Part shown: positions 44,330 to 54,722 of the stretch, one piece after another | How positions within the stretch are numbered: position 1 is the stretch's first letter | Layout of the letters: each line of letters begins with the position of its first letter | NCBI RefSeq assembly: GCF_022605165.1 | Contig: NC_063068.1 | Coordinates: 4,464,001 to 4,528,000 of the forward strand | Length of the DNA: 64,000 nt | Source of the DNA: Purpureocillium takamizusanense | Lineage: Eukaryota; Ascomycota; Sordariomycetes; Hypocreales; Ophiocordycipitaceae | Direction of reading: 5' to 3' | Made by a program: the position numbers and the translations under genes | Notes under the pieces: model-generated | Seen by the model: the letters and a program-made list of their open reading frames with translations, nothing else | Databases searched by the model: none | Told to the model about the DNA's origin: nothing

Positions 44330-46884
44330 ATGCCTCGACGACACCAGGTTCGCATCGCATGCCAGCGCTGCAGGAGAAAAAGAGCCAAGGTGAGCATGAA
44401 GCGCCCTGGGACATGCCCCTTTATTCCCTCTTTGGCGAACACGGTCATTTCCTGTGCCCCTGCGACGTCTCGTCGGAGCATTGTCCGTGCTGCCCGCTCA
44501 CGACGGTCCCGTTGATCTCTCGCACCAGTCGCCCGTCACCCGACGCCCACGCATCCCACATTTGTGGCAATGACTGTAGAGTGTGCTGAACCTTTCCGAT
44601 CCCGTTGTAGTGTGATGGCGAGGACCCTTGCGAGAGGTGCAAGGAGGCAGGTGGTGAGTGTGTCTTCGACCACTCCCGACGGGAGTCCAAGGACGACCTT
44701 CGCGCCGAAATCGAGCGGCTGCGGCGGACCAACGAGTGTAACGATGCTCTTCTTGACGCGCTCTCCTCCATGGACGACGCCGACACGTACCACATGGTGG
44801 CACAGGGCCTCATGGACGGCACCGTCACGCGTCAGTCCATATATAACGACCTCCCCGACCATATGAGGGTCGCTGGAGCGCCCCTGTCCATTCTAGACGG
44901 CATTATCTCACCGTCTCTCCGTCGAAAGTCGCAGACGACTTCGCCCGCCGAGGCCTCCAGCTCTGATGTTTGGCCGGCGACGTGTCCGCACTGTCGCGGC
45001 GCTTTGCCAGCTGCGTCGGCCACAAGCGATAGCGACGAATTTTCCTGCCGGACGAGCGAGCGCCACCACTCGGCCGACGCCCTATCCGAAAACAACTGCC
45101 TCGTAACGCCAGGCTCCAGTGCGGGCTCTGTTACCTCGCTGCCGTCCACGTCCGGGGACGAAAACCTCCGCAGCGCCGCCCCTTGGACCCGCACCGGGTG
45201 GTCGGTCGCGAAGGTCCGGGACCACCTCCAGTCGCTTCTTACGTGGGACTATCTGCCCTTCTGCCTCCTCTGCAGAGACCCATTTCTGCAGGACTTTGCC
45301 AGTGGAGAGGGGCGTTACTGCTCTCGGGCGCTCGTCAACTCGCTCCTCGCTCTGTCGATGCGAATCGTCGGTAAGCCTCACCATCCTCATTCACAGCGAC
45401 ACCATCAGGAGAAGCAGGACCCTCTCGTCACTGTGGCCGATGGCGGGTCTCCCTCGTCTGACTGGTCTGATAGCCAGGCCCTGTTCGACGAGGCCGAGGC
45501 CCTGGTAAGCGGCCAGGGGCGGCCGGGCAGCCTCCCAGATATCCAAGCTCTCGGCATGCTTGCCCTGTATCAAGTCAGCTGTGGTCGTGAGGCCGAGGCG
45601 GGAGAGCTTGCCGAGACATTTGCCGCAGCAATGACGGATCTATGCCTTCAAGAACCGCTATCTGCAGACAACCATGACAGCCAGGACGCACTTGTGCGCG
45701 CGACGACATACTGCGGTGCCGTCTCGCTCGTCCGGTATGGCATTCTGCCTCGTTCCTCCTCGTAGCTCGTTAGGCCCGTGCAAAACTGACCAGAAGGACC
45801 CTCTCCTAACGCATAGGATACTCAAACTCTTGACAGCACAACCTGCCGGGGTTCACGTCGCAGTATTGCAGGACGACGGGGTCGCCCTTGACCAGCTGCC
45901 TTGCGTTTACGGGCCGAGCAACTCGGCCGTACAGTCTATGGAATGCAGTCAGTGGCACAAGCATCCACCCAAGCACCCGAGTCACTAAGCACAGCGGGCT
46001 GACGATACTATTATAGATACACTGGCGGGCGAGCTCGCGTCCCAACTCAGCAGCCTGCAGCTTATTCCAGCTAAGATCTTCCAACTTACCGAATGGGTAT
46101 ATAAGCTCCTCGCGTCGTCGTCGCGCGTGACCACGACCGATGAGGTCGTGCTGACATACCACCGGTGCCTCGATTGGTATGAGAGCTTCTTTGCGATGCT
46201 CAAGACTGACGGGAGCAACTCTCCATTTGTTCTTTTCATCCAGTAAGAACCCTTCCAAGTTGATGGAACAAACCCATACCCGCATCCCGAGTATTTGGCC
46301 ATGTGTGACGGGCTATGCAAGAACATGAAGTGAGCTGATATGCCGGCTGCAGCATGTACTACCAATTCTGCCTGCTCGCCCTCTTCAGACCCCACGTGAG
46401 CACGCCACTCGAAGGACTTATTGCACATCCGCGTGAGATCTCTCTGCAAGCTGCGCAGTCGATCCTTGCGCTCTCGCAGTCGTACGTCGGCGTGTTCGGC
46501 TTGCAGCGCGTGTCTCCCCTGGTGCCGTACTTTGTGTGCGCGGCGGGGCTGTTGAACCTTGCCGTCGAGGAGGCTGGGCACGGCATGCTCGGGGCCGTAC
46601 CCATGCCCCTGCTGCAGGACCTCGGCGACAGGGTGGTGGTCAAGACGGCCGAGTCGCCGAAGGATGCGATCAAGAAGGAGTCTGACGACGATGCGATGGA
46701 CGTGGAACCAAAACACAGGGGCAGACCGAGCGGCGAGCAACGCGACCGGCAGCTGCTGCGGCAATCACACATCAACATGCCAGCGGTGGTGCACGCGCGA
46801 CTGCTGCTCTCTGAGATGAGCGCCGTGCACCCTGTGGCCGAGCTCGCGGAAGGGATGTTTCACAGGGCACCCGACAGGAACTAG
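44330..46884 (+). CDS. Zn2Cys6 fungal transcription factor
   Basis: Five exons (44330-44389, 44611-45734, 45817-45947, 46017-46242, 46353-46884) join in frame to about 690 residues. The binuclear zinc cluster spans the first junction: ACQRCRRKRAK then CDGEDPCERCKEAGGEC, giving the six Cys with usual spacing and a basic helix. A coiled coil DLRAEIERLRR follows. The middle and C-terminal regions fit the loose fungal regulator middle homology region (acidic, helical). The tail contains IKKESDDDAMDVEP, an acidic patch. Targets are unknown. A TATATAA box lies at about 44068-44074. Intron 1 is unusually long (221 nt). A degraded, transposon-interrupted paralogue lies head-to-head 1.5 kb upstream on the other strand. 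Confidence 0.85.
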
Positions 46885-47046
46885 ACCGACACTTCGACAC
46901 ACGGCCGTCGCGATACATGCAGATTGGGGCCATGGAAGAATTATCGGACAGGCGAAAGCAAGGTGATGGGACTTTACGTGCTGGGTGCACACGGTTCATG
47001 TTCCATACCAGGGGGCCACGGCGGGTTTCTTGGTTTGCCCCCATTC

Positions 47047-47138
47047 ATCTCAGTGTCGCGGCCGGCCCCGCCCGGTTTGGCGCCTCTCGCCCGACCCCTT
47101 GTTGGCGCCTCGCCGCTTTTGCTCAACCTATAAATCCT
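47047..47138 (+). promoter_or_regulatory. 90-bp TATA-containing repeat, copy 2
   Basis: It matches 30680-30770 (ATCTCAGTG, GCGGCC, TTTGGCGCC, CGCCGCTTTTGC, CCTATAAATC). It lies 400 bp upstream of the broken gene at 47540-48985. The GC-rich flanks show no RIP mutation. A conserved core promoter of a dispersed gene or element family is the simplest reading. Confidence 0.6.
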
Positions 47139-47539
47139 CCCAGTGCCATTGCGGCGCTTTTGCCTCCTTGTTGCCGGTAATTGGGGGCGCTGCGCTTGTT
47201 GGTGGCCAGAGTCACGCCCCGGCCACGCGTTACCGCGAAGTACCCGCTGAGCCGCGGATTGAACAGGGCTTAGACACCAATTGGCGGAGGCGGCCTGAGC
47301 CTGGGGCACTGTAATGGAACGCTGCAGCGCGGACCAATCCTCACTCTGGAGATGACGGCTAGGATACTCGGAATCTGCCAAGTAGAGCAGTATTCTTAGC
47401 GCGCATTCTACAGACATGACGATACGTGGTGATGAAGGAGGGAAATCTGTTAGAGATTTGAGGGTACACGGGCGCGTTATATAGGGCTCATCGGGGACGG
47501 TTGTGTTGACCAAACCCGAGAGACGTGTCGACACAACCC

Positions 47540-48985
47540 CGTACTAGTGGCCAGATGCCGCAAACGATTGGAAAAGAAGGTCGGCGCCGCGGAGCACCAG
47601 CTGAGTGTGGCAGTTGCCGATGTCGCACGAGCGCTAGTGGACGTCGCAAGTGGGCAGTTAGTCGGTGACTTAATACCTTCACCAGCATCCGGCCACTCAC
47701 ATTGATGTTGATAGCCCCGCCGTCGATGACCAAGGGACTGCCACCACCGCGCCACAGCACGGGGATCATTTACGTCGTCCCCCGGATTCTGGTGAACAAA
47801 CTGACCATGGCGCCTTGAGTGCCGCTGCATCCCATAATTGCTCGGAGACTGGTGAAGAAGCGGAACGCCAGCCAAGGACTAAGAAACGAATAATTACAGC
47901 TAGCTCCGTGGTTCGAGGATCCGAAGAGGATGCGCACTAGAAAGCTTCTACGACAAGAACAACATGCTCATTTTATCTGGCTCTCCACCAGGTTCGGACC
48001 TCCGGAGGCCTGGACGAATCTGTTGGACGCTGTGTGTTCTGTGAAGGGTAGGATTGATGCCTTGTTCCACTAGTCAATGAACGAACCTCGAGACCTTCGA
48101 AATGCTACTGATGAGGATGTCATGGCTATTCTGAAACGCCTATGCAATCGTCAGACCGTCTGACTGCGTATAATGCACTTGGGATCGCGGCGAGACGACA
48201 TGAGCTGAGGCAAGTTGCTGACCTTTATCGCGAGTACAGCAAGTGTCGTAGGACGGGCGGCGTCCCTATAGCCGTTCTGTTCGCCCAGATGCTGCTTCCG
48301 GAAAAAGTAGCGGCGTTGCGCGCCAAGGGTGTGGCGGAACAAGTAATGCACAAGAAGCTGGCGCAAAGCTGGAGGAACCACATCAAGGTGGCAAACCGCT
48401 GGTGCGCTTTGTCGGACGTATTTGGCTGCGGGTTTTTGCTGTTGCTACCGCCCGACCTAAACGAAGAAGCGTGGGTCGTGATGCACTCTTGCCCATCGGG
48501 AATTGCTAATCCAGGGTAGAGGAAGGCAACTCGATGAGGCCGGAGATAAGATCATCATCTCGACGATTACCAAGCAGCATCCAACCTTGCGCGATGATCT
48601 TAAAGATTTATCACATATGCTGGAGACTTACTGCGAATTCGGTTGCCTGCCTGATAAGAAACTCTGTCTCGAGACCTTTGATCGGAACCAAATACCGGCA
48701 GACGCCCGTGCGCAACTTGGGAAGCTGCTCAGGTACCAAGAGGAGCCCCCTGGCGGGGTTACCGACTTGGAGTTGATAGCAGACGATTGCGAGCCATCCG
48801 GCACTGGTGGCATAGATCCTACGATTGACCCCGCACTTGAGGCTAACCATGCCCAACACCGCGTGTACGACGTGTTCGCGAATTCACTCGCTGGGAATGT
48901 ACCTGTGCCGCAAGAATTGAATGAACTCAGAGTAGACGATGTTCTTCAAAGCTCTCTATTTTCGCCGAATGTCACGTCGGAATGA
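47540..48985 (+). pseudogene. Multiply broken gene of an uncharacterised fungal family
   Basis: Protein-like text continues along the plus strand in pieces. First a coiled-coil part (KRLEKKVGAAEHQLSVAVADVARAL, about 47550-47650), then GDHLRRPPDSGEQTDHG and TKKRIITASS (47700-47935). A frame change leads to KLLRQEQHAHFIWLSTRF and LLDAVCSVKGRIDALFH (47930-48080), ended by a TAG that looks like a mutated CAG. The same frame then gives DLRNATDEDVMAILKRLCN. A second frame change near 48145 leads to the main helical region (48145-48474), followed by a 40-nt possible intron or gap and a last segment to the stop at 48985. One nonsense and two frame changes suggest a dead gene, unless introns explain some breaks. 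Family and function are unknown. Confidence 0.5.
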
Positions 48986-49290
48986 CGCTGAAGTCAGTAA
49001 ACAGCAGAGCATGGTGGAGGGACTAATGGAGACCAAAATGGGACAGGCAGCATTCATCCCTTTTCACCTTATTTTGGGAGAGGAGGAAAGGGAAGGGGGG
49101 ATGCGGGGCTTGGGGGGTTGGGGGCGTAGGGGGGCGGCGGCAGCCCGGAGTTGTCACCAACTCCGTGCCCCACAATGCCCTACTGTAGCTCCAGGAGGGC
49201 AGCTGGTGGGATCGACTCCGCCTCCCAACCATAAATAGGTTCATCCCTTAACCAGCGTAACCATTTTCTTTCCTCCTTGCATCAACAAGA
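48986..49290. other. Intergenic, G-rich stretch
   Basis: Contains a run of GGGG/GGCGG motifs around 49095-49145 and a TATA-like CATAAATAG near 49230. No gene seen. Confidence 0.4.
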
Positions 49291-49605
49291 ATGGAGATAG
49301 TTTCGATTTATGGAATATGCTTCGGCGCTGTTTTTGGCTTAATCATACTCTGCCGACTCGTATCAAGCCCTTTCACCATGCCTCGAATCACGACTTTCTG
49401 GCGAGGGATGCCTAATGCAATGCAGGCAGCCAGGCAGACCCAAAACAGCAGTTGGCACACACTGGTGCCCACAACCACCAAAGGCGGGAGTTTCTGCACG
49501 AATGGGGCACAGCGAGCCTCGCGGCCGAACCCCTCCCAATGGCCTCTTGACCCTGAGGCAAGCGCCCGCCTCCAGCCGCTGGCCTGCCTTGGGACCTGTT
49601 CCTGA
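49291..49605 (+). CDS. Possible small protein with N-terminal membrane segment
   Basis: The 104-codon frame has an acceptable start context (AACAAGAATGGAG) and a TATA-like CATAAATAG about 60 bases upstream. The first 25 residues are hydrophobic (GICFGAVFGLIILCRLV), fitting a signal anchor, but the remainder looks like random Ser/Pro/Gln-rich text and no family is recognisable. It may be the start of a decayed gene whose 3' part is lost. Low confidence that it is expressed. Confidence 0.25.
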   Translation: MEIVSIYGICFGAVFGLIILCRLVSSPFTMPRITTFWRGMPNAMQAARQTQNSSWHTLVPTTTKGGSFCTNGAQRASRPNPSQWPLDPEASARLQPLACLGTCS

Positions 49606-49959
49606 GACACCCAGGTTATCTGATTGGGCCGGAGCCTGACATGATGAGGCATACTCTCCTGCAGTGTGACCAACGCTGTATTGGATTCGCGGCTCGTAAA
49701 ACCAGGCCCTAAGCGTGAGTCCGTGACGCGTAGCAGAGACGCTGTCGGCACGGAATACGCTGTCGAATGTGTCTGAAATCCACCTTCCCCAAGGTATCCT
49801 TTCACAAGCACGATCGTTGTGGAGAACAGACGTTTGATGTAGCGCCGGCTGGCAGCAATTCGCGGCATGTCAATCTCGCCCATTGGTGTGCAGTTGCATT
49901 CATCTGGAACGAGTCTTCGTAACCATTCAGCCAGACAACTGTAGATGCCTGAGCATAAA
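49606..49959. other. No recognisable gene
   Basis: Frames open here in both directions lack motifs and codon character. The stretch separates the small plus-strand ORF from the TPR relic. Confidence 0.4.
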
Positions 49960-50690
49960 TATCTTTGACAGCTCCCAGTTCTCTTAAGGATGACCAAGCA
50001 TTGAACTCTTCCCTTTTCTTCCTCTCCATCTTCCTCCTCCCCGTTGCCTCCCTCCTCGCCAACTTAGTCCCCTCCGGCTGCTGAACATACGTCGCTTGTT
50101 ATATATTCGTTCGAGGGCCTCCGTGCTCCGAATTGTATCTGGATGTTTGTCACCAAGCACCCCTCGCTGCAGGTCAATGACTTCGATGCACCTTTCCTCG
50201 GCCTTATCGTTCGTACCTTGCTTGCTGTATATCGACGCAAGTGTTCCCATACTTCTGATCGTGTCTGGATGTTTGTCGCCAAGCACTTCTCGCAGCAAGC
50301 CAATAATTTCGATATATATCGTCCTGGCCTCAGCGTACTTCCCAAGTCTAACATTACTCGTACCCACTAAAGAGAAGATTCAACATGGCCAGCTTTGTCT
50401 GCCGATTCGTCTCGAAACCTCAACGCCTTTTGCGCATGCGACAAATATGTCTCCCAGGTGGCCCTGTTCTCATGTGTCGGGTAAGGGAATACCTCGCCGA
50501 GCCGGCATATCACCATTGTGGCACATTCCTTCAGCTTCCCTTCTTTGTTTAACCAGTTCCGCATGGCCAGCGAGACAAGTCGGTGCATATCTATGGGCTT
50601 TGGTCTGACTGTTCGCTGATAAATGCGTACCCTGTCAGCATGCTTATCGCCTCTGCAGGCGCGCGCGAGGAGCGGGCAATTCAGCACACA
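49960..50690 (-). pseudogene. NB-ARC/TPR-type NLR fragment
   Basis: The minus-strand text runs from the post-NB-ARC segment IDMHRLVSLAMRNWL and ATWETYLSHAQKAL to two tetratricopeptide units (GKYAEARTIYIEIIGLLREVLGDKHPDTIR-like and its repeat DKAEERCIEVIDLQRGVLG). This order is typical of fungal STAND proteins with TPR sensors. A stop plus frame change near 50370 separates the two parts, there is no nucleotide-binding domain in the window, and the tail ends in Arg/Gly-rich non-TPR text. It is a non-functional C-terminal remnant. Confidence 0.7.
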
Positions 50691-50789
50691 TACTCTCGAT
50701 ACTTAAAACTTCACGGCGGCCGTAGGGTCTACTCTCGCGAGGCTCGGCGCTGGACCGCGAAACAAGCCACCCCAACTTTCGGTATTTTT

Positions 50790-51793
50790 ATCGTGCCGAT
50801 CTTATCGAACGCAGATTCTGTGATATCGTATCTTCTGAAATCGATCGTTTCAGACTTAAAGTTTTGCCGGGAGTTGGCATCTCGCCAAGCGCGGTCGCCC
50901 GCCCAGAGTCTTGTTTTGCAATGCACTCCAGACCAGCCACAGACTGGCTCTCGCTGCAATGCCAAGGTTGAACCTCGGCTACCACCTTGGCCACATCCTC
51001 GTGTCCATGCTTGACTGCATAAGATAGCGGTGTTTGACCTGTGCTGTCCTTTGAACGAGGGTTGGCACCATTTTTCAGAAGCAGCTGTACGACGGCCACT
51101 TGCCCCTGGCGTGCTGCAGCCATTAACGGTGCTTTACCTGCCGTGCAACTTTGTCTGTCTGCATTGTCGGCATGAATTGACTGACCAGAGGAGCAGTAGC
51201 AGGTGGTTTGCGAGTCGACTCTGGCGCCATTTTGGAGTAGTAATTCGACAACCGCTTCATACCCACCCCTCTGCCGCCAGAAATAGTGGCGTTTCGCCCC
51301 GCCAGTTTGCCTTGTCTGCTTCCGCCCCCTGCTCGAGCAGGAGGCGGACCACGAATTCGTGTCCATTAGAAGATGCATGCTCTACGCCATCTGAGTCGAC
51401 CCTAGCTCCCCTTTGTAGCAGTAGCTGTATAACGGCTTCATGCCCATTCTCGGACGCATAAGACAATGGCGTTCGTTGGGTGCAGTCCGTTGAGTTGACT
51501 TTGGCACCTTCATCAAGCAATAGGCGAACGACGAGTTCGTGACCATTCTCGGCTGCATGAGACAAAGGCGTTCGTTTGTCGTCGTCCATCGAGTCGGCTT
51601 GTGCACCTTCATCAAGCAGGAGGCGAACGACGAGTTCGTGCCCGTTTTCGGACGCACAAGTAAGCGGAGTCTGCCCCCAGTCATCATCCCAGTCACAATA
51701 GGCGCCCTTGCTGAGCAGCAACCGGACAGTACATAGTGTGCTCCCACACAACCGCCAAGGGCTCTCCGCTGAAACCGCGGGCTTGTTTCTCAA
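50790..51793 (-). pseudogene. Ankyrin-repeat protein relic
   Basis: Seven to eight ankyrin units can be read on the minus strand (GQTPLTCASENGHELVVRLL, RTPLSHAAENGHELVVRLL, RTPLSYASENGHEAVIQLL and similar). A single extra base near 51270 shifts the frame between TPLFLAAEG and GGYEAVVELLLQNG; on both sides the repeat register is otherwise perfect. One unit around 51170-51230 is replaced by non-ankyrin text. The last unit (TPLSYAVKHGHEDVAKVV) is followed by a 65-residue tail. No N-terminal effector or nucleotide-binding domain is attached. Ankyrin arrays of this highly similar type are common at the end of fungal NLRs and in orphan ankyrin genes. Confidence 0.7.
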
Positions 51794-53795
51794 CCCGCGT
51801 TAGGAGAAGCTAACATCCGGCAGACTCGTGCGTCGGCTCCCAAGCTACGAAGTGCCGATCGACGGTTCTGTCTGAGTCGGAGCGGTACGCCTCAGCAGGA
51901 GAGACATGGATTTGAGAGATGAGACGTATTGGCACCGTTTCCAGATGACAGCTGGACAACGAACATGACGATGAGCAGCCTAGTTAGTACGAATGCAGGC
52001 GGCGAGTATGTGAGTGCCAAGGGCACTGGCCCTTCATTGGCTCTGCTGCGCTGCCTGTTCATGTTCCATCGGCCGGCAATGGCAATGCCACTGCCAGTGC
52101 TGAGGATGGACCACGGCGATACTGCGACTCTCATAGCTCGACGAGAAGCAATGAATTGGACAGAGAGGGTCCACACGACATGGGGCAGCCAGACCTATGC
52201 TGATGCATCTGCATACACAGTTACTGTAGCAAGACGATTGATTGCGTCCCAGTGAGTCCAAGATGATTGGTTCGCATCTGCATCAGTTGAAACGCCGCAG
52301 CCCAAGGAATGCTGACGTGGCAAAGTCGCAAAAGTAGCAGGCCGAATTTTGGCCACTCTTGTGGGTGCCGTAACTGGTGCTGGCCCCGCGATGGCGCCAG
52401 GGCGGAACGGCCCGCTGTGGAGGCCTCTGGTAGTCCAGTGCACTATCGGTCGCCGGACGTGGTGGGCAGAATAACCATCGTATAATTGGCTGGCGAAGGG
52501 TTTGTGTTCATTGCCTGGCGTTTCGTATTGGCAAAGCTCAGCATGTTAATGACTAGTTGGATGGCACTCAGGGACCTGACCTTACCAACTTCGTCATCAG
52601 CGTGTCTGGCGACAGCATTGGCTGGGGGCACTGTCAAAACCCAGTGGCTCCATGTCAACGGTCACAAGACAGCGCGAAGATGTCACGGCAAGCTGGGCAC
52701 CAACCAGCATACACCCATCGCGCAGATGCGAGACGACGCATGTACTCGCGCTGTGAGAGAGCGAGCCCTCCAAGCAACGGGTGAATTTGCGCGAACAAAC
52801 GAGATGTCGGGCCTGTTTTCATGAACTCTCCCTACGCGCCATACGTCAAATTCCAATGCGAGGCCGTGCGACTGTCTTTCGCCAGTTAGTTGCAGCCTTG
52901 GAAACGTGGCCAGAATGCGTGCACTCTCCCCAGTGCAAACAGAAGTTGCAGTACTGGTGATGACGGCTTCATCAACTAAGCCCCTTAAATGGCTCGAGGT
53001 CCGCTGCATTCTTAACAGCCGAACTGAGCTTTTGCTGATGCGAGAACTCGTTTCGTTTATTGCTGACGCGTCATGTATCGACGAAGTCGAAATGTTCATG
53101 CGCTGTCGCTCGTCCATTTCTCGACATTGGGCCGCCTTTCCCGTCTTGCCATGGACGGGGGCATCCACCTGCCCAGCGCCTTTCCTTCATTCAGCTGCGT
53201 TTGCGCCGCGTCGGCATTTGGGATCTTCACGCCCTTCTCTGTCTTTTCAACACTCGCGGCTAGAATGCGTAGTTAAAGTTAGAGCCTTGCACATCATGTG
53301 GAGATGCGGCCTCCGGAGATATCAGAACATACTTAGGATTGCTATGTCCCGAAACCCCAAACTGGCTAGAGTCAATGGAATCATGTTCCTGTGGGTGGCC
53401 AGTCTATCGTAAATGACGCCATGCTGACTTTGCCAGAGGGCCTTTGCACAGCATCCCAGGGGACAGGAGGCGATGTGTGGACGCACAGCTACTCGTGGAT
53501 GGCAAACGGCTAACATCCGTCCGTATCTTCGATGATGGGGAAGTGGTTTACTCGAAGCAAAAGTTCAATGACTCGCAGAAGTAAGCGCAGGGAAAGGAGT
53601 TAAGTAATACGTGCCCCGTTGGGCCGTACTGAAGTAACGAGAGCCGGCCTCTCGTCAAGATATGTTGACTTAGCGTCAGGTAGATGGATAACGTCTGGAG
53701 AGTAGTCTCAATTCAGTATGACACCATAGATCGTGCCCTTTGCCATGAAAGAGGAACTTGGCTGGAGTTTTTGGGTCGGGAGGATAATGATTTTT
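51794..53795. other. Two kilobases without a recognisable gene
   Basis: Several frames of 100-170 codons are open on both strands, overlapping one another, with no domain signature and no clear start or splice sites. A short stretch at about 53478-53584 reads LLVDGKRLTSVRIFDDGEV and continues to a stop, which looks coding-like, but nothing before it can be joined to it. I leave the region as intergenic or decayed. Confidence 0.4.
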
Positions 53796-53799
53796 TTTG

Positions 53800-53985
53800 G
53801 CGCCGTTCGGTTGTGCTGACCCAATTCCACAAGCTGTGTCAGCACAGCCGATGCCCTATTGGTGGGCCGTCACCACCCATGCCTATCTGTGCTCAGGCGT
53901 CTGGTCCGCTGGATGGGATTGCGGCAAGCCAATCAGGTGCACGTTCCAGGTTGGGTCGACCCAACTGGTTGCGCCGCAGGGCGTC
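53800..53985. mobile_element. MITE-like element with nested hairpins
   Basis: At the left end GGTTGTGCTGAC is followed after 17 bases by GTCAGCACAGCC, its reverse complement with one mismatch. At the right end GTTGGGTCGACCCAAC is a perfect 16-bp palindrome. Both ends share GGCGC and GACCCAA motifs in inverted orientation, giving approximate terminal repeats about 180 bp apart. A related hairpin (GGTTGTGTTGACC...GTCGACACAACC) lies at about 47499-47541. No coding capacity. Probably a non-autonomous DNA element; the parent family is not in the window. Confidence 0.45.
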
Positions 53986-54014
53986 GCAGGACGATTTCCA
54001 GCCTTGTCGGCACA

Positions 54015-54188
54015 GGAGCTTGATGTTCAGCTCCTGTCCCAGGGCATTTATTATCGGTCTGTGCTTTTCATCCACCTTCTCAAAGTCTATCTTTCCCAAC
54101 GAGGAGGAGAGCGACTGCTCCAAAGTCTCAGCGCCGTCTTCCATCACACGATACCCCGCGATAGAAGGCTAGGAAGCCCGCCACCTTC
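54015..54188. repeat. Direct repeat pair, copy 1
   Basis: Similar to 54308-54492 (AGGAGCTT, TGTTCAGCTCCTGTCCCA, ATCGGTCT, GCGACTGCTCCAAA, CGATAG/CGATCG, CGCCACC). On the minus strand it reads EKHRPIINALGQELNI, echoed in copy 2, so the repeat derives from a coding sequence now duplicated and broken. Confidence 0.55.
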
Positions 54189-54307
54189 AAATGAAGGAAG
54201 TAGCGTGTGGATATCGTGGGCTGATTCCGGCGCTGGGAATGGCGCGGTATCGTCATAGTGGCCATCTTTTCTCCGCACACGTCGGACCACGTTCTCCAAG
54301 AGCGATA

Positions 54308-54492
54308 GGAGCTTAATTAATGTTCAGCTCCTGTCCCACGGCACTTGCTGTCATCGGTCTATGCTTTCCTTTCATCAGCTTCTCCGAAGACCGCTTCTCC
54401 CGACGGAGAGGACAGCGACTGCTCCAAATGCCTCGGCGCCGTCGTGCATCACACGATGGCCAGCGATCGAAAGCGAGGAAGACCGCCACCCC
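54308..54492. repeat. Direct repeat pair, copy 2
   Basis: Partner of 54015-54188, about 300 bp downstream, with scattered substitutions and small indels. The minus-strand reading contains GKHRPMTASAVGQELNI. It ends about 230 bp before the 3' end of the next gene. Confidence 0.55.
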
Positions 54493-54722
54493 GTTTACAG
54501 CACCTGCCGTTCGCATTTCGCCACCGTCGCCATTTCCAAGTCCAGCCTCGAAGCCCGAACTGTATAGCCTGGCCACCGCTATCTTGCAACTGTCATTGGT
54601 GGTTGATTAAAGCGGCACTGCAGCCATGGGGATGCCTCAACGTCTCATTGGAGAACGCAGCACGGGATAGGGAACAATCGGAAGGTACTGTCGGAGTCTG
54701 TCGCCTCTTCTCCGATGTTTTG

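Noticed and set aside
45371..45417. A possible extra intron in the Zn2Cys6 gene
   Set aside because: GT and AG ends exist, but 47 nt would break the reading frame that is otherwise open across it.
36490..46884. The transposon-rich district as a Starship-type giant element
   Set aside because: No tyrosine-recombinase captain gene (DUF3435-like) was seen and no element boundaries of that kind; the hAT accounts for the visible mobility.
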